Below, piece after piece: positions 8,875 to 17,166 of a DNA stretch of 64,000 nucleotides. Source of the DNA: Micromonospora parathelypteridis. Its GTDB lineage: Bacteria; Actinomycetota; Actinomycetes; Mycobacteriales; Micromonosporaceae. Location: NCBI RefSeq assembly GCF_014201145.1, contig NZ_JACHDP010000001.1:6696001-6760000 (forward strand), read 5' to 3'. Within the stretch, counting starts at the first letter, position 1. Every line of letters starts with the position of its first letter. The notes under the pieces were generated by a model. It did no database searches. It was not told where the DNA came from and saw nothing but the letters and a program-made list of their open reading frames with translations. Made by a program: the position numbers and the translations under genes.

Positions 8875-11781
8875 TCAGGAGTACGGAAGCCGCAGCACCG
8901 ACTGGTTGCCGATGCCCACGGTGCTGGGGTTGTTGCCGATCGCCGACCAGATCTCCACCCGAACCGTGCCGTTGCTCAGTGAGCCCAACGTGCCGGTGGC
9001 CGAGGCGAGGCCGGCGCTCTGGGTGTAGTGCTCATAGCCGGGGACCGGGTCGGTGGCGAAGTAGCGCAGCGTCTCCACCCGTTCCCAACTGCCGTTGCCG
9101 GTGAGGTCGTAGGAGATCCGCACCTGCACCCCGTTGCCGACCGCTGTCCCGGCGTCCACGAACAGGTCGAACGTGGTCTGCCCGCCGGAGTAGGCGAGGT
9201 TGAGGCCGGTCGCGGTGAAGACCTGCGCGTTGGTGGGCGTACCGTCGTGGTTTCCGTTGGCCGCCACGACCGTCGTCGTGGCCGCGCTACCGGCGGCGCC
9301 CAACCCACCCCCGGGCAGCAGGTACCGCGTCGGACCGCCCGAGGTCGGGGGTGGCGTCGTGGGCGGCGGGGTAGTCGGCGGTGGCGTCGTGGGCGGTGGG
9401 GTCGTCGGTGGGGGAGTCGTCGGCCCCGGCGTCACGCCGCCGGCCGCGTTGCCACCGCTCCAGGTGTACGCCCCGGTGGTGGCCGTCCTGCCGGCCCCCA
9501 CGGTGAGGCTGGTGCCGTTGGAGAACGTCACCGTGATCGGCGACGCGGTCGGATTCGACGCCACGTAGGTGCGCGCCCCGTTGCGCGAGAACACCGCCGA
9601 CAGCGGGTGGTTGCCGGTCACCGTCGTGTCGACGGTGCCCAGGGCCGCGAGGTTGCGAATCCAGTGGAAGGTGTGTGCCCGGCTCTCACCCTCTTCCGGG
9701 GTGTAGCCGGGGTTGGCACGAAGGTTCGCCAGTGCCGCGTCCGCGTCGCCGAGGGCCTGGAACTGCCAGAGGATGTCCTGCCACACCGTCGGTTGCCCGC
9801 CGTTGTTGCGGACCAGCTCGGCGTAGTTGGTCCGCACGTACGCCGGGTTGTTGCCCAGGTAGAGGTGTCCTCCGGTGACCGGCAGCAGGTTGATGCCCTG
9901 GATCATCTCCGGCTCGCCACTGAACCAGGTGGCGTACGCGCCGCCGTCACCCCAGACCATGCCGACCGTCGAGTGCCCGAAGGCCGCGGGGAAGTTCTGG
10001 TCGCTGGCGTCGAACCAGTACTCCTGGATGGCCGCCGCCTGGGTGGTGTAGAGGAAGACGCCCGCGTCGCGGACGGCGGTGTTACCCGTCACCTGCCCCC
10101 ACTGGATCAGCGCGTTGGCGAAGTTCATCCCCTCCGACGAGGACTCCTGGTTGTTGCCGGAGCCGAACGAGCCATGCCCGGACGCCCAGTCGTGGCCGGC
10201 GTAGATGTCGAAGTCGCGCAGGTACGGGAACTGGGTGTCGCCGCGCCGGTAGTTGTTGGCGTCGCGGATCAGCAGGTCGACCATGCCGCCGTAACGGCTG
10301 GTGGAAGCCCACGCCGGGTCGAACTTGGCAAGCGTCGCCGCGGCGGCGATGTAGTAGCCGTAGTGGAAGTGGTGGTCGTTGAGCTCCTGGTCGGAGCCGT
10401 ACGACGCCGGGTAGCCGATCAGCGTGCCCCAGTTGTTGTCGTAGTAGAAGACCCTGCTGGTCTTGCCACTGGACGCGGTGAACCAGTCGGTGAGCGTGTT
10501 ACGGATCGCGGTCAGCGCGCTGTCGCGTGTCGTGGTGTCGTTGACCAGGTCGGCGATCTCGGCGATGCGGGCGGCCCGGCCGAGCCCTTTACCGGTCCAG
10601 TAGGTGTCGTTGCCGCGCTGGTCCATCGGGTTCGCGCGGACGGCGGCCAGTTGGCTGGTGAGCGTGGCCAGGTCGGTGCCGCTCCCGTCGCCGACGGCCG
10701 GCAACTCCGGCAGGACGCCCTGGAACTTCATGGCGGTGCGGAACTGGTTGACGCCGGTGAGCACCCTCATCCGACCACGGGCGGACGGGTAGGTCGGAGT
10801 GATCGCGGTGGACCCACTCAGCGACTTCCACTGGTGCGGGTAGAGGCTCACCACGGTCTGCGTGGCGGACCCCTCCCGGGCGGTCGTGGTGAACGCGTAC
10901 GTGGTGGTCAGGCCGCTGGTCGCCGGGCTGTAGGCGTACGACACCTGGGTGCCGGTCACGTGGGCGTGCGCGTACCGGCCGTAGGTCGCGGCGAGGTCGG
11001 CGCGCTCGGCCGTGCTCGACGTCGGTGGCAGGAGGGCCACGGAGAAGTAGCCCCGACCGGCCAGGGTGGACGAGATCCGGCCGCCCGCGACGGTCCAGCT
11101 GGCGCCGCTGGGCGCGAAACCGACGTAGTCGTGGCCGTTGACCCGGAAGCCGATGGTGGCCCCGCTGTTGGACCAGACGTCGGGGGTGCCGGCGGTGCCG
11201 ATCACCGCGTCCCCGCCGGTGCTCTGGAAGTACGCGAAGGGCAGCCCGTGGCCGATGGTCGCGCGCAGGGTCCGGGTGCCGTCGCTCCAGTGTGGGCTGA
11301 CTGTCCAGTCGGTCCAGCCGTCGACTCTGACCAGGGGCGCGGCGAGCCCGGCCACGCCGACCCGGATGTCCTGCACGTACGGGTAGTGGAATTCGCCGAC
11401 GCCGGTCGCGGTGCCGCTGATCGCGGCGGTGGAGTTGGCCGAGAAGCCGAGGCCGTCGCTGAAGGTGTCGTACGAGGTCGGGTGGGCGTGCAGGGGCTCG
11501 CTGAAGGCGCAGTCGGTGCGCTTCCACAGCAGCGAGGACCACCAGTCGTTGGTGGGTACCGGCCCGGCGGGCGCGTTGGCGGTGACGAACTGCCGGGGGT
11601 TGCTGGACATCGCGCCGCATCCGCTGGGGAGCGGGCCGACCGGGGTGGTGGTGTAGCTGCCGGCGCCGACGGGTGCGGCCTCGGCCGAGCGGGTGACGGG
11701 GATCGCGAGACCCCCGACGACCAGGGCCAGAGCGGTGGCGATGGCCAGGGCCCAGCGGCGGTGGGGGACGGGAGGTTTCAT
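8875..11781 (-). CDS. Secreted GH81 endo-beta-1,3-glucanase with C-terminal carbohydrate-binding domain
   Basis: The 968-residue protein has a signal peptide (RWALAIATALALVVGGLAIPVTRSAEA), then a large GH81-type catalytic region. The family signature NNQESSSEGMNFANALIQWG lies around residues 540-560, with the LNDHHFHYGYYIAAAATLAKFDP segment just before it. A Thr/Pro-repeat linker (about 782-813) leads to a ~155-residue beta-sandwich that resembles CBM56-type beta-1,3-glucan-binding modules. GH81 enzymes cut internal beta-1,3-glucan bonds, as in fungal walls and callose, by inversion. The ATG start is followed directly by the signal peptide. A LacI/CebR-like palindrome upstream suggests carbohydrate induction. 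Confidence 0.9.
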   Translation of the reverse strand: MKPPVPHRRWALAIATALALVVGGLAIPVTRSAEAAPVGAGSYTTTPVGPLPSGCGAMSSNPRQFVTANAPAGPVPTNDWWSSLLWKRTDCAFSEPLHAHPTSYDTFSDGLGFSANSTAAISGTATGVGEFHYPYVQDIRVGVAGLAAPLVRVDGWTDWTVSPHWSDGTRTLRATIGHGLPFAYFQSTGGDAVIGTAGTPDVWSNSGATIGFRVNGHDYVGFAPSGASWTVAGGRISSTLAGRGYFSVALLPPTSSTAERADLAATYGRYAHAHVTGTQVSYAYSPATSGLTTTYAFTTTAREGSATQTVVSLYPHQWKSLSGSTAITPTYPSARGRMRVLTGVNQFRTAMKFQGVLPELPAVGDGSGTDLATLTSQLAAVRANPMDQRGNDTYWTGKGLGRAARIAEIADLVNDTTTRDSALTAIRNTLTDWFTASSGKTSRVFYYDNNWGTLIGYPASYGSDQELNDHHFHYGYYIAAAATLAKFDPAWASTSRYGGMVDLLIRDANNYRRGDTQFPYLRDFDIYAGHDWASGHGSFGSGNNQESSSEGMNFANALIQWGQVTGNTAVRDAGVFLYTTQAAAIQEYWFDASDQNFPAAFGHSTVGMVWGDGGAYATWFSGEPEMIQGINLLPVTGGHLYLGNNPAYVRTNYAELVRNNGGQPTVWQDILWQFQALGDADAALANLRANPGYTPEEGESRAHTFHWIRNLAALGTVDTTVTGNHPLSAVFSRNGARTYVASNPTASPITVTFSNGTSLTVGAGRTATTGAYTWSGGNAAGGVTPGPTTPPPTTPPPTTPPPTTPPPTTPPPTSGGPTRYLLPGGGLGAAGSAATTTVVAANGNHDGTPTNAQVFTATGLNLAYSGGQTTFDLFVDAGTAVGNGVQVRISYDLTGNGSWERVETLRYFATDPVPGYEHYTQSAGLASATGTLGSLSNGTVRVEIWSAIGNNPSTVGIGNQSVLRLPYS
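9343..9425 (-). repeat. Minisatellite encoding a TTPPP linker
   Basis: Five near-identical 15-bp units encode the TTPPP repeats linking the GH81 catalytic part to its binding module. Third-base differences show the units are not brand new. Such repeats can change linker length by slippage. Confidence 0.85.
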
Positions 11782-11861
11782 GGTGCCTCCATCGCGCGCC
11801 GGGGAACGGCCCTTGCCGGGTCCGACGCGTTGCGTCTGAATTAGGGGAGAAGGTCGGTCGA

Positions 11862-11873
11862 GAGAGCGCTCTC
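11862..11873. promoter_or_regulatory. LacI/CebR-type operator upstream of GH81
   Basis: GAGAGCGCTCTC is a perfect 12-bp palindrome about 80 bp upstream of the GH81 start. It has the GAGCGCTC core found in operators of actinobacterial LacI-family sugar regulators (CebR type, TGGGAGCGCTCCCA). It fits repression of the glucanase until an oligosaccharide inducer is present. The regulator gene is not in this window. Confidence 0.7.
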
Positions 11874-11938
11874 ACAATCACGGTAATGGAGTACTGAGAT
11901 CCTCGTCAATGTGTCCTACCCGTTGCGTGCTGATGTCG

Positions 11939-12346
11939 CTATTTGCCCGCGCCCGCGCTCGTCGCGATGACCGACCCGTCGGAGCCGTCGATGTCGCTGA
12001 GGAGCGCCTCGGGCGCGCGCATCCGCCACGCGTCGGTCACCAGCTCACTCAGGCGTTCGACGTCGACCGCCGCCAGGCGCAACAGCACCAGGGGCAGGCC
12101 GTCGTAGCCGGGCGCGGTGAAGAACAGTTCGGGCTCGCCGAGCAGGAGAGCCTGCTTCTCGGCCTCGTCGCCGACGAACAGCACCGCGACGTCGAGTCGG
12201 ATCACCCGTGGCTTCCCCGGGACGCGCTCCGGATAGGACCAGACGAAGCCCTTGTCGGCCACCCGGAAGTCGAAGCCGTCGCTGGCGATCTCGACCGTGT
12301 GCGGCAGGGCCAGCGCCAGCCGGCGTACGTCATCGGCGTCAGCCAC
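11939..12346 (-). CDS. MmcQ/YjbR-family protein
   Basis: From GTG 12346, which follows a GAGGAGG site, the 135-residue product starts VADADDVRRLALALPHTVE. It contains the MmcQ/YjbR hallmarks: an early LALPHTVE, a middle FRVADKGFVWSYPE, and a late GYDGLPLVLLRL with DAWRMRAP at the C-terminus. YjbR-type proteins have a CyaY-like fold and are suspected DNA-binding proteins without a fixed biochemical role. In-frame codons further upstream would add a Cys/Arg-rich stretch running into the neighbouring gene and were rejected. It lies downstream of the DUF1223 gene in the same direction, with 40 bp between. Confidence 0.8.
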   Translation of the reverse strand: MADADDVRRLALALPHTVEIASDGFDFRVADKGFVWSYPERVPGKPRVIRLDVAVLFVGDEAEKQALLLGEPELFFTAPGYDGLPLVLLRLAAVDVERLSELVTDAWRMRAPEALLSDIDGSDGSVIATSAGAGK

Positions 12347-12386
12347 CGAGCCTCCTCGCACCCCACACCACTCGCATGTGTCGAGA

Positions 12387-13085
12387 TTACGCGGTGGACA
12401 GGTCGATGGACGTGGCGCCGATGATGGCCTGCTCGCCGTTCTCCTGCACATAGCCGACGACCGTGGCGCCACGCGGATCGAGATCCGGCGGCACCGCCAG
12501 CTCCACCTGTCCCCGCCCGCCGTTCATGCTCACCGATGTGAAGGCGCGTACGACGTTGTCCTGCCGCAGCGTCCGCCCGGCGTTCTCCCCTCGGGCGACC
12601 TCGCTGACCAGCCCGCGCTCCACCATCGCCACGTTCAACACCGTGCGGCCCGGCGCATGATCGGCCTGGTAGTCCAACACCATCCGGTGCCCGCCGTCGG
12701 CGTCGGAGACGGAGAGTGCGAGCGGCGTGGTCATGGTCGACGTCAGGGCCGACGCGATCGCACCCGCCGCCCGCCGACGATCGGATCCGACGAACTCGAC
12801 GGTGCCGTTGACGATCATCTGCGGTGTGTACAGGCGCCCGGTGCCGAAGGCGCGGGCGTACGCCTCCTGCCGTGCGGTGTACGCCGCGTCCGCGAACCGG
12901 TCGGGCCAGCCCAGGTCGTCCCAGTAGTCGACGTGGAACCCGAGGGCGAAGACGGGCCGGCCCCGCTCCCGGGCGTCGCGCTCGATCTCGGTCAGCACCT
13001 CCTCGGCGGGAGGGCAGCTCGAGTAGCCCTGGGAAGTGAACATCTCCACGACGGCGATGCCGCCGTCCGTCGACGGGTCTGTCAT
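12387..13085 (-). CDS. DUF1223 thioredoxin-like protein
   Basis: The 232-residue protein opens with VVEMFTSQGYSSCPPAEEVL, the conserved N-terminal signature of DUF1223. Its FTSxGCxxCPPA segment looks like a thioredoxin-fold active-site loop; here only the second cysteine is kept (SSCPPA). FALGFHVDYWDDLGWPDRF and YTPQMIVNG are further family blocks. The biochemical role of DUF1223 is not established. There is no signal peptide from this ATG, which has a GGGAGGAG site, so this copy may be cytoplasmic, unlike the exported proteobacterial relatives. The MmcQ gene follows. Confidence 0.85.
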   Translation of the reverse strand: MTDPSTDGGIAVVEMFTSQGYSSCPPAEEVLTEIERDARERGRPVFALGFHVDYWDDLGWPDRFADAAYTARQEAYARAFGTGRLYTPQMIVNGTVEFVGSDRRRAAGAIASALTSTMTTPLALSVSDADGGHRMVLDYQADHAPGRTVLNVAMVERGLVSEVARGENAGRTLRQDNVVRAFTSVSMNGGRGQVELAVPPDLDPRGATVVGYVQENGEQAIIGATSIDLSTA

Positions 13086-13239
13086 GTCGCGCGTCTCCTC
13101 CCACGAACCGGTCGGGGCGGCGCTGCTACCGGCCGGGCGCCGCTGCGTTTCCCGCTACGGCCGAGACAATGCGCGTGCTGTCGCCCCCCCGGGCCGGCCT
13201 CGACGTGAGCGGTGGCGGGGTGGGTGGTTGGATGGCCTG

Positions 13240-13542
13240 GTGCAGTTCACCGTGACAGACGTGCCGGAGCGGGAGCGATTCGAGGCGCGCGACGAGGCGG
13301 GTGTGGTCGCCGGGTTCGTCACCTACCAGCTGACCGGCACCATCATCGCCTACACCCACACCGAGGTCGATCCGGCGTTCGAGGGCAAGGGCGTCGGGTC
13401 GACGCTGGCCCGTGCCGTGATGGACGACGCCCGGGCCAGGAAGCGGACCGTGGTGCCGATCTGCCCGTTCCTCGCCGACTGGCTGGTCAAGCACCCGGAG
13501 TACGAGGGCATCGTGGTCCGATCGACCCGCAAGGTGAAATAA
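13240..13542 (+). CDS. Small GNAT-type N-acetyltransferase (YidJ/GTSL-like)
   Basis: The 100-residue product contains the short acetyl-CoA-binding fold of COG2388-type minimal GNAT proteins: GFVTYQLTGTIIAYTHTEVDPAFEGKGVGSTLARAVMDDARARKRTVVPICPFLADWLVKHPEY. EGKGVGS is the CoA pyrophosphate loop, and the CPF..W..KHPEY tail is diagnostic of this class. GTG 13240 gives the normal ~95-100 residue size; an in-frame ATG at 13036 would add ~68 residues without homologous character. The natural acceptor is unknown. It is divergent from the DUF1223 gene. Confidence 0.85.
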   Translation: MQFTVTDVPERERFEARDEAGVVAGFVTYQLTGTIIAYTHTEVDPAFEGKGVGSTLARAVMDDARARKRTVVPICPFLADWLVKHPEYEGIVVRSTRKVK

Positions 13543-13587
13543 GGCCCGAACGCGCTGTTCGGCACCCTCGCGGGCGACCGTTACCGG

Positions 13588-14178
13588 TCAGTCGCCCGGC
13601 AGGAGCTGGGCGGCGAGGGCGCGCGCGGTTGCGGTCAGGGTCGCGATGTCCAGCCCGGTGCGCCCCATGAACACCAGCCCCTGCTGCGCGGCGAGCAGTG
13701 CGCGCGCCAACTCGACCGGCTCGATGTCGCGCGACAGGTCACCCTCGTCCTGGGCTCGTACGACACACTCGGCGACCAGCCTTGTCGTCGCCTCGTAGGT
13801 GCGTCGCGCCTCGGCGAGAACGTCGGGGTCGCTGGTGGCCAGCTCGGAGGTGCTGTTCGCCATCAGGCAACCGCGCCGGGCGGCGGCTCCGCCCGGGTCG
13901 TTCGCCGGAGCCATGACGAACGCCCGCAACGCGTCCCGGGCGCGGGGAGTGGACGCGAGCATCTCCCGCAGGTAGCCGCCGCTGGTGTCCGTGTACTCGC
14001 GCAGTGCCCGCAGGAACAGTTGGTGCTTGTCGCCGAAGGCGCCGTAGAGGCTGCCCTTGCCCAGCCCGCTGACCCGCATGAGGTCCTCCAGCGAGGTCGC
14101 CGCGTAGCCGGCGTCCCAGAACTGGTCCCGAACCGCGCGGAGCACCTGCTCCTCGTCGAACTGCCGTGGCCTGGCCAT
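13588..14178 (-). CDS. TetR-family repressor of the divergent SDR operon
   Basis: The 196-residue protein begins MARPRQFDEEQVLRAVRDQFWDAGYAATSLEDLMRVSGLGKGSLYGAFGDKHQLF, a textbook TetR helix-turn-helix. The C-terminal part (family TetR_C_16/YxaF-like) has an RRGCLMANSTSELA segment. It is divergent from an SDR/PEP-mutase-like operon. The 90-bp intergenic region holds a long inverted repeat, so auto-repression and control of the SDR genes by a small-molecule or redox ligand is likely. The ligand is unknown. Confidence 0.9.
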   Translation of the reverse strand: MARPRQFDEEQVLRAVRDQFWDAGYAATSLEDLMRVSGLGKGSLYGAFGDKHQLFLRALREYTDTSGGYLREMLASTPRARDALRAFVMAPANDPGGAAARRGCLMANSTSELATSDPDVLAEARRTYEATTRLVAECVVRAQDEGDLSRDIEPVELARALLAAQQGLVFMGRTGLDIATLTATARALAAQLLPGD

Positions 14179-14199
14179 GTGACCAGCCTAGCAATTCTT

Positions 14200-14239
14200 G
14201 ACCGTACGGTCCACCAAACGTATGGTGGACCGGACGGTC
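14200..14239. promoter_or_regulatory. Large inverted repeat, TetR operator
   Basis: Two 17-bp arms (14200-14216 and 14223-14239) match with one mismatch around a 6-bp spacer; the left arm is GACCGTACGGTCCACCA. Each arm itself contains a smaller palindrome (GACCGTACGGTC on the left), suggesting two stacked TetR dimers. It sits between the divergent tetR and SDR genes. Confidence 0.8.
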
Positions 14240-14268
14240 AATAACTCGGTCACGTGGAGGAACACCTC

Positions 14269-15024
14269 ATGGCACACCTTCTTCAGGGCAAGGTCGCCCT
14301 CGTCACGGGCGGCTCACGCGGGCTCGGGGCGGCCACGGCCCGTGCCCTGGCCGATGCCGGCGCGGACGTCGCGATCACCTACGTCGGCTCCGCCGACAAG
14401 GCCGCCGAGGTCGTCGACGAGCTGGTGGGCCGGGGCGTACGGGCAGTGGCCCTGCAGAACGACCAGGCGGACACCTCGCTGGCACCGCAGTTGATCAACG
14501 ACGTCGTCACCCAGCTCGGTGGCCTGGACATCCTCATCAACAACGCCGCGATCTCCATCGAGCAGGGCCGGACGGTCGACGACCCGGACGCTGACGTCGC
14601 CGCCCTGGACCGGATGCACGCCACCAACTACACCGGAGTCATCGCGATCATCCGCGCTGCGGCGAAGGTGCTGCGCGACAACGGGCGAATCGTCACCATC
14701 GGCTCGGGAATCGCCACCCGCGTCGGGGTTCCCGGGCTCGCCGACTACGCCGCGACAAAGGCCGGGTTGGTCGGCTACACCAGGGGCGTCGCCCACGACC
14801 TGGCACCACGCGGCATCACCGTCAACATGGTGCAGGCCGGCCTCATGCTGACCGGGATGGAGCCGCCGAACCCGGAGGTGCTCCAGGGCATGGTCTCCAA
14901 CCTCGCGATCAAGCGGGTCAGCGAGCCGGCCGAGACCGCGGCGGCCATCGCCTTCCTGGCGAGCCCCGCAGCCTCCTACATCACCGGCGCCGTGCTTGAC
15001 TCCAGCGGCGGCTACACCGCCTGA
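14269..15024 (+). CDS. SDR-family oxidoreductase
   Basis: The 251-residue protein has the classical short-chain dehydrogenase motifs: TGGSRGLGAATARAL (NAD(P)-binding TGxxxGxG), NNAA near residue 95, a catalytic serine in TIGSG, and YAATK with the YxxxK pair. The C-terminal PASYITGAVLDSSGGYTA is typical of FabG-like enzymes. ATG 14269 is chosen because a GGAGG lies 9 bases upstream; GTG 14254 overlaps that site. It is the first gene of a two-gene operon under the divergent TetR. The exact alcohol or ketone substrate is not known. Confidence 0.9.
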   Translation: MAHLLQGKVALVTGGSRGLGAATARALADAGADVAITYVGSADKAAEVVDELVGRGVRAVALQNDQADTSLAPQLINDVVTQLGGLDILINNAAISIEQGRTVDDPDADVAALDRMHATNYTGVIAIIRAAAKVLRDNGRIVTIGSGIATRVGVPGLADYAATKAGLVGYTRGVAHDLAPRGITVNMVQAGLMLTGMEPPNPEVLQGMVSNLAIKRVSEPAETAAAIAFLASPAASYITGAVLDSSGGYTA

Positions 15025-15065
15025 CCCTCGACCAGCCGCGCCGCACCCTTGAGGAGACAAGAACG

Positions 15066-15782
15066 ATGACAGCCGCCACCTTCCGCGCCCTGCACCACGG
15101 CCGCGCCGCCGGCGACCCGCTCGTCCTGCCAGGGCCCTGGGACGCCGCCAGCGCTCGGGTGTTTGCCGACGCCGGGTTCCCGGCCCTCGCGACGCCGAGC
15201 GCCGGGATCGCCGCCTCCCTCGGTTACGAGGACGGCTCGACCCCGGCCGACGAGATGTTCGCCGCGGTGGCACGGATCGCCCGAGCTGTCTCCGTTCCGG
15301 TGTCCGCCGACGTCGAGGGCGGTTACGGCCTCGCCCCCAGCGAATTGGTCGGGCGGCTCCTGGAGGCGGGCGTTGTCGGCTGCAACCTGGAGGACTCGGA
15401 GGGGCACGGCACGCTCAAGGACCCGCAGCGGCACGCGGACTGGCTGGCCGAGGTGCGGGCGGAGGCGGGCGACGCTCTCGTCATCAACGCGCGCGTCGAC
15501 ACGTTCCTGGTCGGAACGGGCGACCCGGCCGATGCGGTGCACCGAGCCCGCCTGTACGTGGCCGCCGGCGCCGACTGCGTCTACCCCCTGTTGGCGCCGA
15601 TCGAGGTGCTGCCGGCGCTGCGGGAGGGCATCGCGGGCCCACTCAACATGGCCGCCGGGCCGAGCAGGGAGTCCGTGGCCGAGTTGGGACGGCGGGGCGC
15701 GACCCGCATCACCTTCGGCCCGGAGATGCAGCGGTACGCGTCGGGGGCGATCGGCGACCTCGCGGCGAAGCTCCGGGCCTGA
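15066..15782 (+). CDS. Isocitrate lyase/PEP mutase-family enzyme
   Basis: The 238-residue protein belongs to the ICL/PEPM superfamily (COG2513-like). It has LPGPWDAASARVFADAGFPALATPSAGIAASLGYED near the N-terminus, the metal-binding VSADVEGGYG, and GCNLEDSEG in the middle. These TIM-barrel enzymes cleave or isomerise C-C or P-C bonds of 2-oxo acids (e.g. 2-methylisocitrate, phosphonopyruvate). The catalytic-loop KKCGH motif of true isocitrate lyases is absent, as in the short uncharacterised subgroup. It follows the SDR gene by 41 bp with a GAGGAG site, so the two are probably co-expressed under TetR control. Confidence 0.85.
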   Translation: MTAATFRALHHGRAAGDPLVLPGPWDAASARVFADAGFPALATPSAGIAASLGYEDGSTPADEMFAAVARIARAVSVPVSADVEGGYGLAPSELVGRLLEAGVVGCNLEDSEGHGTLKDPQRHADWLAEVRAEAGDALVINARVDTFLVGTGDPADAVHRARLYVAAGADCVYPLLAPIEVLPALREGIAGPLNMAAGPSRESVAELGRRGATRITFGPEMQRYASGAIGDLAAKLRA

Positions 15783-15811
15783 CGCCTCGCCTCGGAGCGG
15801 ACCTGCGACCT

Positions 15812-15837
15812 GGAGCCCGCCCTCGCGGCGGGGCTCC
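15812..15837. terminator. Hairpin between convergent genes
   Basis: GGAGCCCGCC pairs with GGCGGGGCTCC with one bulged base. It lies in the 80-bp gap between two convergent genes, so it could stop transcription from both sides. Confidence 0.5.
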
Positions 15838-15862
15838 GGGCCGGACGCCGCGAGGCCGGCGG

Positions 15863-16789
15863 TCAGGCGTCGGCGCGGGCGGCGAGGGCGTCCACCAACC
15901 GGCGGGCCGAGCCGGCCAGGTTCCACCGACCGGCAAGCTCAAGCAGCCGGTCCGGATCGACCGGGGCGGTCGGCAGCGCGGTGGACAGCTCCGGCAGTGG
16001 CACGTCCAGGGCGACCCGGACCACCGTCGGCGCGACGCCCAGGTAGTCGCGGGCCGCGGCGAGCTTGGTGCGCAGACCCGGTGCGAAGGACGAGTCGGAG
16101 TCGTCGAGCGCGGCCAGGATGCCGGCGATGCTGCCGTACCGCTCGATGAGCCGGGCGGCGGTCTTCTCGCCCACGCCCGCGACCCCGGGCAGCCCGTCGC
16201 TGGGGTCGCCGCGCAGGGCGGCGAAGTCGGCGTACCGGTCGGCCGGCACGCCGTAGCGGGCCCGCACCGCGGCGTCGTCGCAGTCGTCGAGCTTGGCGAC
16301 GCCCCGCCCGACGTAGAGCAGCCGGACCGGCCGGGCGTCGTCGATGAGCTGGAACAGGTCCCGGTCGCCGGAGACCACCTCGACCGGGCCCGGCTGGGTC
16401 ACCGAGAGCGTGCCGAGCACGTCGTCCGCCTCGTAACCGGTCGCGCCGACAGCGGTGATGCCGACCGCGGCCAGCACCTCCAGGATCATCGGCACCTGCG
16501 GGGAGAGCGTGTCCGGAACGACCTCGCCGCCCTGCGGGGCAACCCGGTGCGCCTTGTACGACGGCAGCAGGTCGACCCGCCAGGCGGGACGCCAGTCGTA
16601 GTCCAGCGCGCAGACCATCCGGTCGGCGCCGCGTACCCGGATGAGGGTGGCGAGCATGTCGAGGAAACCGCGCACCGCGTTGACCGGGGTGCCGTCCTCG
16701 GCCCGGGCGGCGGACTCCGGGATGCCGAAGAAGGCCCGGAAGTAGAGGCTGGCTGCGTCGATCAGCAGGATCGGGGGTCGGTGTGCCAC
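15863..16789 (-). CDS. 5'-3' exonuclease (Pol I N-terminal-like, FEN family)
   Basis: The 308-residue protein has the flap/5'-3' exonuclease layout. It begins with LLIDAASLYFRAFF, and MVCALDYDWRPAWR, GYEADDVLGTL and VVSGDRDLFQLI are the acidic metal-binding blocks. The helix-hairpin-helix region DPSDGLPGVAGVGEKTAARLIERYGS comes next. Free-standing relatives process RNA primers and flaps or repair intermediates alongside Pol I. There is no polymerase domain. It starts at GTG 16789. A small two-helix membrane-protein gene ends about 60 bp upstream. Confidence 0.92.
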   Translation of the reverse strand: MAHRPPILLIDAASLYFRAFFGIPESAARAEDGTPVNAVRGFLDMLATLIRVRGADRMVCALDYDWRPAWRVDLLPSYKAHRVAPQGGEVVPDTLSPQVPMILEVLAAVGITAVGATGYEADDVLGTLSVTQPGPVEVVSGDRDLFQLIDDARPVRLLYVGRGVAKLDDCDDAAVRARYGVPADRYADFAALRGDPSDGLPGVAGVGEKTAARLIERYGSIAGILAALDDSDSSFAPGLRTKLAAARDYLGVAPTVVRVALDVPLPELSTALPTAPVDPDRLLELAGRWNLAGSARRLVDALAARADA

Positions 16790-16847
16790 GCCGGACAGCC
16801 TGGCACAAGCCTCCGACGATCAGGGGTACGCCCGGCCGTCGGCGGTG

Positions 16848-17075
16848 TCAGCGCTGCTCGTCGCGTCGGTAGACGGTCTCCCGCCGAGCCAGGTGCTGCA
16901 CGACGTAACTGGTCACCAGCAGCAGGATCGCGACCAGCACCTCGACCCAGGCCGCGACCCCGTCGGCCACCGTGAGGCCGATGATCAGCAGGACCAGGCC
17001 GACGAGCGCGAGGACCCCGGCCCACAGTTGGAAGCGACGGCGTGCCGCCCCCCGGTTCGTGTCGTTCGCTGCCAC
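16848..17075 (-). CDS. Small membrane protein with two predicted helices
   Basis: The 75-residue product has an Arg-rich N-terminus, two hydrophobic segments (LWAGVLALVGLVLLIIGLTVA and WVEVLVAILLLVTSYVV) separated by a short loop, and a charged tail. No family was recognised. It starts at GTG 17075. It lies upstream of the exonuclease gene on the same strand and may share its transcript. Confidence 0.6.
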   Translation of the reverse strand: MAANDTNRGAARRRFQLWAGVLALVGLVLLIIGLTVADGVAAWVEVLVAILLLVTSYVVQHLARRETVYRRDEQR

Positions 17076-17166
17076 GTCGGACCTCCCGGTCGGGGAGCCC
17101 GCGCGGTCCCCCGACCCAGGCTATGACCCCCGGTGCCGTTCGACCAGCGAACCGGCGGCGGCGTGG

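Noticed and set aside
9343..9425. Possible CRISPR array
   Set aside because: The units are contiguous 15-bp codon repeats for a Thr/Pro linker with no spacers; no cas gene is present.
9028..11844. A 938-codon open frame on the plus strand opposite the GH81 gene
   Set aside because: Composition is Gly/Arg/Val-rich and repetitive; the minus strand has a signal peptide and GH81 motifs. It is an antisense shadow.
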